Positions 1 through 11,773 of a stretch of DNA of 64,000 nucleotides are shown here, one piece after another. A model generated the notes under the pieces. The model was not told the DNA's origin and did no database searches. It saw only the letters and a list, made by a program, of their open reading frames with translations. The DNA is from Rutidosis leptorrhynchoides. Its lineage: Eukaryota > Streptophyta > Magnoliopsida > Asterales > Asteraceae. A program made the position numbers and the translations under genes. Every line of letters begins with the position of its first letter. The stretch's first letter is position 1. Where the stretch lies: the NCBI RefSeq assembly GCF_046630445.1, contig NC_092340.1, positions 15,540,001 through 15,604,000 of the forward strand, written 5' to 3'.

Positions 1-367
1 GTTTTGATTGATTTCAAGGTTTTGATCAATTAGTATTGTTTTCGTTTTTTGATTTATGTTTATGTTTATGCACATAAGGTGTTTGATTAAATGTTGGTCT
101 GAATTGATTATGTGAAATATGGCCAGTATTTGATTATGATTGATTTGTTTTGGTAAATGCTTGGATGAAGAACATGCTTATTCTCTTTTTTTCTTTGAGC
201 ATTTTTTATTGTGATTTGATTTTGAAGCGGTTGATGATGGTGAGAGGTTTGGGTTTAGTTTCGATTGCCTCTTGATTGTATGTTTTTGCCCTAAATTGGT
301 TGTGGATTTTTTTCCTTTTGGTATATTTTTATGTTTTTTGTATTAGTTGTGTGTATTCTTTGTCTAG
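1..367. other. T-rich intron-like host sequence, no gene seen
   Basis: This stretch is T-rich on the + strand, with many short T runs and no long open frame. It looks like plant intron or intergenic DNA upstream of the first exon-like segment. I see no repeat, RNA gene or transposon end here. Confidence 0.5.
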
Positions 368-441
368 GAGGGTTTGAAAAAAAATCCTGAAGGTCTTGGC
401 GGCGGTAGTCGTAGGTTGTGGTTTGTTCCGGTTTATCAAAG
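368..441 (+). other. Exon-like open segment of unknown origin
   Basis: The segment is preceded by a T-rich stretch ending in TAG and followed by GGTATT, so it has the look of an internal exon with AG and GT borders. In frame 368 it is open for 24 codons and contains NPEGLGGG followed by a Trp/Phe/Val/Pro-rich end. I do not recognise the family. The next candidate acceptor (about 513-516) would lead quickly to a stop. It may therefore be a captured fragment or a chance open frame in a region that already holds other gene fragments. Confidence 0.25.
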
Positions 442-668
442 GTATTAACAAACTTGAATCATTTTATATATGTATATACTGATGCTATATTAATAGCTAA
501 AAATTTGAAATAGCAGGAGGGCCGATTGAATAGCTATAATATTTGCTACAGATGGTACCAAGGTAATTTTTTCTTATTTCCAAGAAATATAAATATATAA
601 TGGTGATGATCTTTGTATTTCATGTTCCATTTTAAACTGAATTTTGTACATAATCTGCTGATTATCAG

Positions 669-777
669 TCAATAGGAGCTGTAAACACCATTGTGAGAAG
701 ACCCACCGATGGTAAACTGGTCGGTTACAACACCGATTGTGATGCTTGCATTACTGCAATCGAAGATGCATTGCAAG
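669..777 (+). pseudogene. Exon of bifunctional dehydroquinate dehydratase/shikimate dehydrogenase (fragment)
   Basis: This 109-nt exon encodes 36 codons. It starts SIGAVNT, runs through RRPTDGKLVGYNTDC, and ends at a DAL motif. It matches the shikimate-binding and interdomain part of the plastid enzyme that makes shikimate in aromatic amino-acid synthesis; the AVNT and GYNTD motifs are typical of shikimate dehydrogenases. The acceptor is ATTATCAG (661-668) and the donor is GTAACG (778-783). A possible piece of the preceding exon, GATGGTACCAAG followed by GTAATT, lies at about 551-562 but is a weak match. The next exon is 20 kb away because element A was inserted inside the donor site. That exon has two stops, so I call the locus a pseudogene or captured fragment rather than a working gene. 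Confidence 0.78.
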
Positions 778-778
778 G

Positions 779-783
779 TAACG
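779..783. repeat. Target-site duplication of element A (left copy)
   Basis: TAACG precedes the TGTGACG start of the LTR and recurs at 21035-21039 right after the CA end. It is the 5-bp duplication expected of a gypsy integrase. Confidence 0.93.
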
Positions 784-1544
784 TGTGACGACCCGGAAAT
801 TTCCGACCAAATTTAAACTTTAATCTTTATATTATTCCGACACGATAAGCAAAGTTTGTTAAGTTAAATCTCAAGAATTTTAAACTGTGTTCATACATTC
901 ATTATAACCTCGACCAAATTCCGACGATTCACGAACCGTTATATATAAATAGATATGTTATGTATATATATATTATAACTTGAGAATATTAATAAAGTAT
1001 TAAACGTATAATACTTTACACGAACGTATTTGTTTCAATATGATTTTCCATGAAATTAAAAAAATATATATTAAATGATTGAATTATCAGAAACATTGAA
1101 TTATGATTACAAGTCTCTGTTGAGAGGTCCACTATGATTTGAGAAAATCTATTCCTCTTAACGATATTCAGAATAATTTGTAAAGCTATTTATAAATAAA
1201 AACAAAAAGTGTCATTTACGAAAGTTAGACAAAAGTTAGTGGAAAATTGGTTTCCATAATATTCTATTAATCTATTTTCAAACGTACAAAGACGTTTTCA
1301 GTTTAAAAAGAACTTTATTATTAAAACGTATATAACTTTTATAAATATCTAGAATCACTTTTGACAACTCATTACTTAACCATTATAATAAATATAACGA
1401 TATTTATATTTTATTTCATTAAATATATATAACGATTTAAATTAATATTATATATATTTATACGCGTATTATACATACATAGTTTTTATACTTTTACTAT
1501 ACTTTAACTATACATTTACTTTACTTTTACTTTTACTTTACTTT

Positions 1545-1660
1545 AACTTTAATAATTCACTTTAATAATTCATACTTTAATAATTCACTTTAATAATTCA
1601 TACTTTAATAATTCACTTTAATAATTCATACTTTAATAATTCACTTTAATAATTCAAAAA
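1545..1660 (+). repeat. ACTTTAATAATTC minisatellite in 5' LTR of element A
   Basis: Alternating 13- and 15-bp units built on ACTTTAATAATTC, with or without an extra AT, are repeated about eight times. The same array in the 3' LTR (about 7930-8128) has more units, so the copy number changed after insertion. Confidence 0.9.
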
Positions 1661-1738
1661 TCTATTATAAATAGAATTCAATAGGTTTCATTATTTTATA
1701 GAAACTTGAAAATATATTTCTCTAAACTCTATCAATAG

Positions 1739-1741
<3 letters not shown>

Positions 1742-1804
<63 letters not shown>
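1742..1804. repeat. (TA)n microsatellite
   Basis: About 63 bp of uninterrupted TA/AT dinucleotide lies inside the 5' LTR of element A. Confidence 0.97.
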
Positions 1805-1807
<3 letters not shown>

Positions 1808-2884
1808 CTCTGTATTATTTCAAGATATTATTAGTATACATAAAATATTACGACGGAGTGTTGTCCGAGTGATTTCAAAATAGTTTTTTTGAATGAGTCG
1901 AAGCTAAGGAAATTATGGGTTATAGCTATGGAGGTGATGGGTATGGTTCATGGGTATGCTCGTGAGGTCAATCTAGTGTTTATCATCTCCGTTGCGTCTA
2001 CGTACTTTCCTGCAATATTGAATCTCAACATTGATACGTTCGTGAATCCGAGGCCAACCTTGCACTTGTTAAATGACGTTATATGTATTTTTACTACGAA
2101 ATACAGTATTGTGAGTTTCATTTGCTCCCTTTTTATATATATTTTTGGGCTGAGAATACATGCGCTGATTTATAAATGTTTTACGAAATAGGCACAAGTA
2201 CTAAAACTAATTCTACGTGGGTTTAAACCAGAAATATACCCTTAGCTTGGTAACATTAAACTACTTGTCTATGTACGGTAGGCGCGAATCCTAAAGATAG
2301 ATCTATTGGGCCTGACAAACCCCATCCTGACTATGGGATGCTTTAGTACTTCGAGGTTATTTTAAACACACCTGATCTGGTGTACTTCAGAGGGTAAAAC
2401 ATGAACGTTAAGGCTTGTTACCGGGTGCCTACAACTTATAGAATACTTTTATACACTTGCGAGTGTACATATATTTATAAACGGAAATCTTGTGGTCTAT
2501 TAATATATTGAAATGATTGTTATGATAAACCTGTGAACTCACCAACCTTTTGGTTGACACTTTAAAGCATGTTTATTCTCAGGTATTAAAGAAATCTTCC
2601 GCTGTGCATTAGCTCATTTTAAGGATATTACTTGGAGTCATTCATGGTATATTTTGAAAGACGTTGCATTCGAGTCATTGAGTTCATCAAGATTATTATT
2701 AAGCCAATTATAGTTGGATGTATTATGAAATGGTGTGCATGCCGTCAACTTTCGTTGTAAAGAAAGTTTGTCATTTAAAAACGAATGCAATGTTTGTAAA
2801 ATGTATCATATAGAGGTCAAATACCTCGCGATGTAATCAACTATTGTGAACCGTTTATAATGTATATGAACGGGTCCTTTCAGT

Positions 2885-2896
2885 TGGTATCAGAGC
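2885..2896 (+). promoter_or_regulatory. Primer-binding site of element A (initiator tRNA-Met type)
   Basis: TGGTATCAGAGC begins two bases after the end of the 5' LTR. It is the common complement to the 3' end of the plant initiator methionine tRNA used by chromoviruses to prime minus-strand DNA. Confidence 0.9.
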
Positions 2897-3270
2897 GGTG
2901 GTCTTAGCGAACCAGGTCTGCATTAGTGTGTCTAACTGATAGTCGTTAGGATGCATTAGTGAGTCTGGACTTCGACCGTGTCTGCATGTCAAAAGTTTTG
3001 CTCATCATTTTTGTCGGAAATTACCTGCTTATCATTCTTAGTCTAGACACATCTTATTGCATTGATTGCATAAATAGTGTATAGACAAAATTCATATCTT
3101 AGCGTATCTGCTAATTCATATCTTAGCGTATCTGTTACTGTAAACTTTGCCTGACATATTCCGTAAATTCCTCCGTAATCTACGAAACCTTTTGCTCTAT
3201 ATAATTAGAATACCACCCGATAGCCGGAAAATCATTTCATATCGAAAAATTCTTTATTCAATCGTACGAA

Positions 3271-3705
3271 ATGGTATTCGTCATTAGTTCAAGTCCCTCG
3301 GATTCCGAAATGGAATCCCACTCAAGTTCCGAAAGCAGTGTGACCGGAATGGATCAACCAATTAGTCATCATCTATTCTGGATGAATTGAGGATGGGTTC
3401 GTAGCCTCCTTAATCATTGGAGACAAGAAGAAGGTGATTCCTTCCATCCACCACATTGCCCTCTTGGCGAAGAACCTGAAGCATTTACCGGCGAACCTAT
3501 CCGAAACACCATTTTCTCTCTTATTTCTAGAGTATCTCGTCACGATTACATACTACACCAAATTCTAGATTTTATTTATCCGCTCATCCGAACCGACAAT
3601 CACCCCGGTGTAATAGAAGAAGTCAATGAGCTTCGCGCTCGGGTAGTGGCTTTGGAGAATATGGTGCAAAGGTTACAAACACCAGCAGCAGCACCAGCAG
3701 CATAA
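3271..3705 (+). pseudogene. Broken gag-like/leader ORF of element A
   Basis: An ATG at 3271 opens a Ser-rich N-terminus and is interrupted by TGA at 3388-3390. The same frame then continues to TAA at 3703-3705. The C-terminal part has a helical, probably coiled-coil segment (EEVNELRARVVALENM) followed by an Ala/Pro tail. This layout recalls the small coiled-coil ORF placed before gag in element B (11774-12202), so it may be the same kind of accessory protein. No zinc knuckle and no enzyme domain is visible. CAG/CCA repeats follow to about 3790. Confidence 0.5.
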
Positions 3706-6700
3706 ACAGTACCACCATCAGCAACACCAACAGTACCATCACCACCACCAACAACAACATCCACATCCCACACCGCAACATCATAATATGTATCTCAAAC
3801 ATCAACGTCATACGCCCTGTAAATATCCAGGAATATCAACAACAACAAACGATGAAGTATTAATTCATAAACTTCATTGAAGAGATATCTCTGTGGCAGT
3901 TATGTAATCTCCAAAATCTTAGAGATTATTTAATTCTGACCGTAAATCAGATGAGTGAACGGAGATGGTAGAGTAGAAACTTTGATCGAAAATGGTGTAC
4001 GATTTACAAGCTAGAATTGTTTTACCAACAGCATCAACAGGACCGTAGCATCATCAACACAGTCAGTGCCGTCAGTATCGTCAGAATCAACAGCACCTGT
4101 AACATCACAAACTCTGTCAGTTCAAGAATCATTGTGGACATCATTACGAATCAACAACAAATATATTGTATCAACGAGTTATGAAGTATTAACTCATTTC
4201 CAATCGAAAGATTTATATGTATATTTTATATGTATAAATTTTTAAACCATAATAAATCTTCCCGTACTAAGCTATTATGTGTGAATCTTAACTACTCAGT
4301 TAATTCATATTACAAATATGTAATGATGTACGTCCTTCGTTCGCAACTTAACCATCGCTAATTACAATCTCTGTCTCAATTCAATAAAAATCCAATTCAT
4401 AATAAATCAAGTGTATTATTCGAATATATGTTTGATTTTACACTTTCATCATCGATGTACTCGAAACTTTTCAAATAACATCATTCGTACCTTGCGAAGT
4501 TCACAAGAATTTCATGAAAACCAACAAATAACAAAGTAATGATTCATAATTTCAATATTATTGAAGAAATACTTATGCAATTTATAAATTTTTAGGGATT
4601 ACTCAATTCTAGTTCCAACCATAAAACAAATGAGTTTAATTTAATATTAACTCATTAAATCTATATAACATCTAAAGAAAATATACACATATATTTTCAT
4701 AAAGACTGTAATAAACTTCTTTTGTACAAAATATTAATTGTGAAATTTTTTTTAACGGGTAGGTAATACCCGAGAGATATATAAATTCACAATTAATATA
4801 TTACATTTTTTGAAACTGATTCAGCAATCATCAACTATACTCCCTACTTTCACAACAATATCCATTCTTTCATATAAATCAAAACAATCATACTCATTCA
4901 AATTCAATTACATATTCTGATTTTGAAATCGCATAATTCAATTCGAAATATAACCTGTATCATCACTCTTAGATTCCTATATCTTTCAAAGCTATACTTT
5001 GACTTCAAAACTGTGTTAGAACATCATATGTATTAACGATTACAATATGTGCTCAAACCCTTCGAAATTCCTGAAGACACTTCAACTAAGGAACAATCGA
5101 GATGATGATCCAACCACATGTTACCCACAGTTATACACCTGAAAAACTCTCAAAACCCAAGTCATAGTTCGACACGTATCCGTGTTAGACCCTTTGGCAT
5201 TTACTAGCTAAAATAACTTTTCAATTCCGTTTCAAAATAGACAGTTTTGTCACAGCTCCAGCAAGTCATCTTCGACTTCTCAATCAAAACAGTCTTATTA
5301 TAACCTCGATAGATACGTTGCCCTTTCGCCAACGTTACCGGGGAATCGTTTATATTCACCACATTAGCAATAAACTTACCAACAACTTCATTGATCTTTG
5401 ACTTTCCAAAAAAAAAAAAAATCATTATAATTATCGAAACCCTATCATATACTCATTCGTACCTTATAACAAGAATTTCCATACAAATTATTGAGAATCA
5501 GCAATCAGTATTTTGAAACCTCGCAATATGTCTACATCAACAATTACATATACACACAACATCTACCTCCAAGACTTACATTCTTTGAATGAGAAATTTC
5601 TGAAAAACACCCTAAACTGCGAACCAGTTCTCGAAATTTTGAAAAATGCTGATGAAGCAGCAAAAACTGTAAACGACCTTAACAGTAAAAAGTTGGATGA
5701 TAAAGGATAGTATATTGGCAAAGCTCAGAAAAAGAGAAGCTTTGGAACTGGAAAACGGATTGAGCAAAGTATGAATGAGGCTGTGGACAAATCACAAAGG
5801 CTGAACCTGCCTTCAAAGAATCCAAATGATTCAGTACTTGCTGAAGTCATTAACGAATACCTTGCTCCTGACTCTAAACCCTTGTGGACAATATCCTTCA
5901 TCATCCTCTGATATTAGACATTCTAAGATATCATCGTATCTTTCATTATAAATATCATCCATACTTCTGAAGATTCTTATCTGAAATCATTTACCTCTTC
6001 GAGCTATCTGTATTATATCATAAAAGAAACTATTTTAGTTTCTAAATTCTGAAACATTCGAGTTTAAAATAGGAATATTCTTGAAGAAGTGTTGGGAGCT
6101 GAAGCATGAGTTAGTATAATATAATGACACTTGATCAATGTGATTATATTACAGTAATTCATGCTGAGTTTCTAAATGGAACATGATGATTCACAGATCA
6201 TAACGTCATCATGTGCTATGTTACACGACTCTTGTATTCTCTTTGATCTCTAAATATCAAGAAAATATTTCTTGATGATTCGGCCTTTTCCGAGGTATTC
6301 TGGTAATTTGACAAGTCAAGATCGTGCCATTACAATTTCCTTCCTAGAACATTAACAATGTTCATTCCGAAATTTATATCTGCGAATTCTGGACCATTAC
6401 AAGCGGTGCTTAATCGCAAGAAGAAGAAACGAAAGGACAAAGCTCCGAACTAGAAATGGGAGTATAAATCATAGCAAATAGAAGAGAGCATTAACTGTGG
6501 ATGACAATGATTATAGAAGAAGTAAGGACTTTGAAATATAAGGGAAGATATAAAACCCAACAACAACCCAGAAATCACAAACCGTATATATCAATGCATA
6601 TAGCAATATAAAGACACGGGAGAACTAAAAACACTATAAAACCAAGAGTATAGTAGAAGTAAATAGATTCTTCCGGAGGCAGATGAAAAAGAAGAGTGAC

Positions 6701-7138
6701 AGATATGAAAGTGAGGAGTATATCAAGAATCAGCACTGGATGAAGCATATTGACAAATACTTTAAAATATGAGTTGAGAAGGTGTGAGTTGTAAGAAAAC
6801 AAATGAGGTGGATTTATATTGAAATATCCGACAGAGAAATCAAAATGGATTATCGCATTAATTCGAAGAGGATCATAATCTCCTTAATCGCCGAATAATC
6901 AAATCCAATATAGATTACAAATATTTTCTTTTCGGAGATCAATCGTGATGACGTCAAAAGATACGACGAATCACTATTATCTTATTTCATTCATTTACAA
7001 TAACTTCACTCACACGCTTCGAGTAATCGAATTATTTTATCCATTCTTCTTGAACATGATAAAACTCTATAATCGTTATAATAACATCCTCATTGTTAGT
7101 CATGACGACCTCTATCAAATTTCGGGGACGAAATTTCT
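3706..7138 (+). other. Internal non-coding region of element A
   Basis: This AT-rich sequence has no enzyme domain. It contains a 65-codon open frame (5513-5710) whose reading continues, after a stop at 5708-5710, for about 60 more codons rich in Lys, Asn and Glu. That might be a decayed helical ORF of unknown type. At about 4748-4780 there is a second copy of the TTTAACGGGTAGGTA purine-tract motif that otherwise marks the 3' LTR boundary. Confidence 0.5.
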
Positions 7139-7153
7139 TTAACGGGTAGGTAC
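7139..7153 (+). promoter_or_regulatory. Polypurine tract of element A
   Basis: TTTAACGGGTAGGTAC abuts the TG of the 3' LTR at 7154. An upstream CGGGGACGAAATTTC block is shared in style with the 3' end of element B. Confidence 0.8.
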
Positions 7154-7929
7154 TGTGACGACCCGGAAATTTCTGACCAAATTTAAACTTTAATCTTTAT
7201 ATTATTCCGACACGATAAGCAAAGTTTGTTAAGTTAAATCTCAAGAATTTTAAACTGTGTTCATACATTCATTATAACCTCGACCAAATTCCGACGATTC
7301 ACGAACCGTTATATATAAATAGATATGTTATGTATATATATATTATAACTTGAGAATATTAATAAAGTATTAAACGTATAATACTTTACACGAACGTATT
7401 TGTTTCAATATGATTTTCCACGAAATTAAAATAATATATATTAAATAATTGAATTATCAGAAACATTGAATTATGATTACAAGTCTCTGTTGAGAGGTCC
7501 ACTATTATTTGAGAAAATCTATTCCTCTTAACGATATTCAGAATAATTTGTAAAGCTATTTATAAATAAAAACAAAAAGTGTCATTTACGAAAGTTAGAC
7601 AAAAGTTAGTGGAAAATTGGTTTCCATAATATTCTATTAATCTATTTTCAAACGTACAAAGACGTTTTCAGTTTAAAAAGAACTTTATTATTAAAACGTA
7701 TATAACTTTTATAAATATCTAGAATCACTTTTGACAACTCATTACTTAACCAGTATAATAAATATAACGATATTTATATTTTATTTTATTAAATATATAT
7801 AACGATTTAAATTAATATTATATATATTTATACGCGTATTATACATACATAGTTTTTATACTTTTACTATACTTTAACTATACCTTTACTTTACTTTTAC
7901 CTTTACTTTACTTTTACTTTTACTTTACT

Positions 7930-8128
7930 TTAACTTTAATAATTCACTTTAATAATTCATACTTTAATAATTCATACTTTAATAATTCACTTTAATAATT
8001 CATACTTTAATAATTCACTTTAATAATTCATACTTTAATAATTCACTTTAATAATTCATACTTTAATAATTCACTTTAATAATTCATACTTTAATAATTC
8101 ACTTTAATAATTCACTTTAATAATTCAA
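7930..8128 (+). repeat. Expanded ACTTTAATAATTC minisatellite
   Basis: This is the counterpart of 1545-1660 in the 3' LTR of element A. It has roughly 14 units, which accounts for most of the length difference between the two LTRs. Confidence 0.9.
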
Positions 8129-8209
8129 AAATCTATTATAAATAGAATTCAATAGGTTTCATTATTTCATAGAAACTTGAAAATATATTTCTCTAAACTC
8201 TATCAATAG

Positions 8210-8211
<2 letters not shown>

Positions 8212-8282
<71 letters not shown>
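8212..8282. repeat. (TA)n microsatellite
   Basis: About 70 bp of TA dinucleotide in the 3' LTR of element A, homologous to 1742-1804. Confidence 0.97.
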
Positions 8283-8284
<2 letters not shown>

Positions 8285-8804
8285 CTCTGTATTATTTCAA
8301 GATATTATTAGTATACATAAAATATTACGACGGAGTGTCACGACCCTACTTTTCCCGTTATCTTTTTCCGTTAATTATTTAACGACCGTTAACTGTTAGT
8401 GTGCCACGTCATTTCTATAACCTATATTATTATTTTTGTAATAATATATATGTAATAAATATTATGTGTTATGTGAATATATGTATTCATATTTTAATTT
8501 ATACGTTTCTACGTCTCGCGGATTTCCATCCGGCGAATCTTTTCGGTTTTAAAACCAACGGTCGAGCTTTCGGGATTTTTAAATCCTAAATATTTTAAAT
8601 ATGATATTTTATGATCATATTATTATTAGGTGTATTTATATTTATTTTTCGTCGCGCATTTGATATCTTTCCGGATTTTTAATCGCGTAAGCGTGTTTTC
8701 GCGTTTCGGGCTTCGTTCGGGCTTTCGGGCCATCAGGAATTGCACGTTTTTCAATGTTGGACAAGTTGGCCCACTAAGGGGCCCACCCCTACCCAATTCG
8801 GCCG

Positions 8805-8829
8805 AATACTCCCAAGGGGAGGGAGTATT
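8805..8829 (+). other. Hairpin in LTR of element B
   Basis: AATACTCCC (8805-8813) pairs perfectly with GGGAGTATT (8821-8829) around a 7-nt loop. The same hairpin is present in the 3' LTR near 17239-17263. It lies in the part of the LTR likely to be transcribed, just before a short pyrimidine-rich leader. Confidence 0.75.
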
Positions 8830-9699
8830 GGCTCCTTGTTTTCCCATTTTTGCAATTTCATTCTATTTTCATCAAAAACCTAAATTTTATCTTTTTCTCT
8901 CCTCTCCTCCCTCTTGTGCCGTCGCCACCACCACCATACATCACCATCTTCATCACTTTTTATTGCTTGGATCATCAATTGGCTTGCATAATCGGATTCC
9001 TCTCGTCTTTCTCTACACATCTATATTCTTTGATTCTCGATTTGGGTATAAACCCTAACCCTAGAACTTTTCATATTTATTTATATTTCTGTATTTTGAA
9101 TTTATATTATTAGTATGATGTATATGATGTATATTAGTTGTTGTAATGTTGTTTGGATGCGTAGAATTACTCGTTTGTACATGTTTTCGGTTTGTAAATT
9201 TTGGACAGCAGTTTGATTCGTATATTCTGACTTTGTAACTGATATGAATGTTAAAATAAAGTACATAAATGAGTTCCTCTCATCAAGACATTAATTTTAG
9301 ACTCCGGATTCATGTCGTTTCGATTCCCGGAGCCCTAGATATGCTTAATTTGGTTTTTGTTAAAGATTGAAAGGTGTTCTTGGCATGAACATGGTTGGGT
9401 CCGACTTTGTGACCATCCTTGGTGTCTTTAGGGTGTGTCATTTGGTTAGGACTGATGGTGAGACGAATTTTTATGTTCGGGTCACCTAAATCCGAGCCAC
9501 GGTTCACCCGTTGTGCCCGAATTACCGTTTTGAGTAAATTGATTTCCCAAATGTTGTCATGGCTGATATCCACGACCTAGGGACTGTTCTTGGAGTGTTC
9601 TTGAGTTCATAATTGTGTCGGGTGGTTTGAGTAGGTGAAGTTGCATATGTGGCTTGCCCGAAACCGACACCCGGGGCTCAAGATATGACCCGACGAACT

Positions 9700-10260
9700 T
9701 TTAAACTTAAAACTTATGGTTAATGATTAAACTTATGTTAAAATTTATGGACTTCATTATTAATTAATTACTTATGATAAAGGAAGTAATTATTATTAAT
9801 TAAAACTTATGATATAAATATTTATTGTATCATTTAATTATTAATTATAATTTAATTAACATCTTAATTAGACTTATGATTAATAATACTTTTATTATTA
9901 AAGGAAAATACTTATGATAAGTATTAAATTTTGTTTTTGAGAAATTATTAAGAGACTTATAATAAATATTAAATAATTATTTAATTATTATAAGACTTAA
10001 TTATTATTTAATTATGATTTAATTATTAAATACTTATGATTTAATAATTTTAATTAGAAACTTATGATATGATTAATAATTCATTATTAATTAATAATAC
10101 TTATGATATGATTTAAAATTCATTATAAATTAATAATATTTATATTATGATTGATATTTAATTAATTAATTAAATACTTATGTTATACTAATTATAACAT
10201 TTCAACTTATATTAACTTTAATAATTTATTTTATTTAATTAAACTTATGTTAAGACATTA
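9700..10260 (+). repeat. AT-rich field with recurring ACTTATGAT words
   Basis: ACTTATGAT or close variants recur about a dozen times among TTAATTAA-type sequence. The block recurs in the 3' LTR (about 18130-18680). No open reading frame is present. Confidence 0.7.
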
Positions 10261-10336
10261 TTATACACTTTTGACTTTAAATAACATTATAACCTATGTT
10301 ATTATTATAACTTACACTTTTAAAATTAATGATGAC

Positions 10337-10412
10337 TATGTTTGACCAAGGTTGACTTTTGAGTTGACTTTCAGTTGACTTTGACTTTCAGTTGACTTCT
10401 GTTGACTTTCTA
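10337..10412 (+). promoter_or_regulatory. Cluster of TTGAC (W-box-like) motifs in LTR of element B
   Basis: TTGAC occurs about seven times in 76 bp, mostly as GTTGACTTT. The array is repeated in the 3' LTR at about 18762-18837. TTGAC is the core of the WRKY-factor W-box, so the LTR could respond to stress, but that role is an inference from the motif only. Confidence 0.5.
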
Positions 10413-11582
10413 AATAAGGAAACTTTCCTAACTTCAAAACTTTCCAAATATAGAAACTTTCCAAATATAGAAACTTTCCAAAAATAGAAACTTTCCTAAA
10501 ATAGAAAACTTTCCAAAAATGGAAACCTGCTAAAAATAGAAACTTTCTAAAAATAGAAAGTGTGTGTCCTTATGCTGTTCCAATCAAACCGATGCTTGCT
10601 GAGTAATGTTCTATGTCTACTTGCAACATGTACAATAGCTATCATACTAAGACTTGGCCTAAGTTAGTTATTTATTTCGACCTGCTTTATTTATAGGTCG
10701 GCGTTGTGATCTTTCTTGATCACTTTACTTTACTTGCTGTTCGCTTGTTTGTGAGATTTCTTCTGTTGCTATTTAAGGTGAGTTATAGTCCCGTTTTTAC
10801 ATACTTTTCAAAGTATATTTTTGGGATGTGATTACATGCAGATTTTTATTTACGTTTAGACACAAGTAACAGTTAAATTTAATTATTCATTGTGAGTTGG
10901 ACAAAAATATTCCCTAGTCTGGTAACTGTAATCATTGGTTTCTACCGGTGAACGCGAATCCTACGGATAGATCTATCGGGTTTGACAACCCCATTTCGAG
11001 CTAGTCGCGCTAGCAATTTATAATCGGAATGTTTAGTACTTCGTAATTTGTTGTAGATACACTGTCCAAGTGTATATTTTTATTGTGTTTGGCAAGGGTA
11101 AATAAAGGGTTAAGTGGTTACCAGGTGGCTCATTGATAATGGAATAATGTTTAATGTTTTCTAACATTTTTAAATCTTGTGGTCTAAAGTTTACTTATTT
11201 ATTTAAACCTATAATTCACTCAACCTTTGTGTTGACAGTTTACTTGCATGTTTTCACAGGTACTTGAGTTATTTGATGCTTCCGCTGTCGTTAGAAGAGT
11301 CTGCATGCATTTGGGCAGATTTTATGAAACTATTTATGAAACTTAAGTTTGCATTCTATTTTGGATAATTTAAATTGTGGGTTTGTTGGCAATGTTTTGT
11401 GTCAACTTTTGGTTCATTACTATGGTTGGTTGATTTTAAACTACTTAATTGGGTTTGTTTCCTTTTTGGGCAACAATTTGAAATAAAAGAATGCAACTTT
11501 GTTTATTTAATTCATTTAAGTCCGATCAAGCTATGGGACCAACTGACGGATCCGTTAAGTGTTTTGACGGGGTCGTCACATG

Positions 11583-11594
11583 TGGTATCAGAGC
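11583..11594 (+). promoter_or_regulatory. Primer-binding site of element B (initiator tRNA-Met type)
   Basis: TGGTATCAGAGC lies two bases after the LTR end, as in elements A and E. Confidence 0.92.
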
Positions 11595-11773
11595 CAGGTT
11601 GTAGGGAACTAGGCGGTCTTAATGTGGTCAACCCGTGGTTATCAGGGTGCATTAGAGTCTAGTCTACAGCCCGACCTTTTGCTATAGCATTATTATGCAT
11701 TTCATTTCGTATAAGTTATGTTATTAGCTTTCATATCTTTTTAGTATGTGGTTTGCGGTTTTGCTGTTTGCAG

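Larger units (their letters stand above)
784..2882 (+). repeat. 5' LTR of element A (2099 bp)
   Basis: Its start and end are defined by alignment with the copy at 7154-8335 plus 20011-21034 and by the TG...CA termini. It contains an ACTTTAATAATTC minisatellite, an (AT)n tract and an unconserved small open frame (1889-2191) that I regard as chance. The primer-binding site follows directly. Confidence 0.92.
7154..8335 (+). repeat. 3' LTR of element A, first part
   Basis: The sequence is homologous to 784-1856 of the 5' LTR, with a longer minisatellite. It is interrupted at the CGGAG target by element B and continues at 20011. Confidence 0.92.
8336..11580 (+). repeat. 5' LTR of element B
   Basis: This LTR is 3245 bp with TG...CA ends. 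It holds a hairpin (8805-8829), a telo-box-like AAACCCTAACCCTAG (9050-9064), an AT-rich field with recurring ACTTATGAT words (about 9700-10260) and a cluster of TTGAC motifs (about 10337-10412). The small open frames inside it are not conserved coding regions. Confidence 0.95.

Noticed and set aside
1889-2191. 100-codon ORF in the LTR of A, also at 20041-20343
   Set aside because: Both copies are open only because the LTRs are nearly identical. There is no domain, and the placement is untranslated LTR.
8630-9058. 142-codon ORF in the 5' LTR of B, repeated near 17063
   Set aside because: It lies in an LTR, and its frame is broken in the other LTR by a 1-bp indel; not a conserved protein.
9050-9064. 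Interstitial telomere repeat
   Set aside because: Only two CCCTAA units are present; this fits a telo-box motif in an LTR leader.
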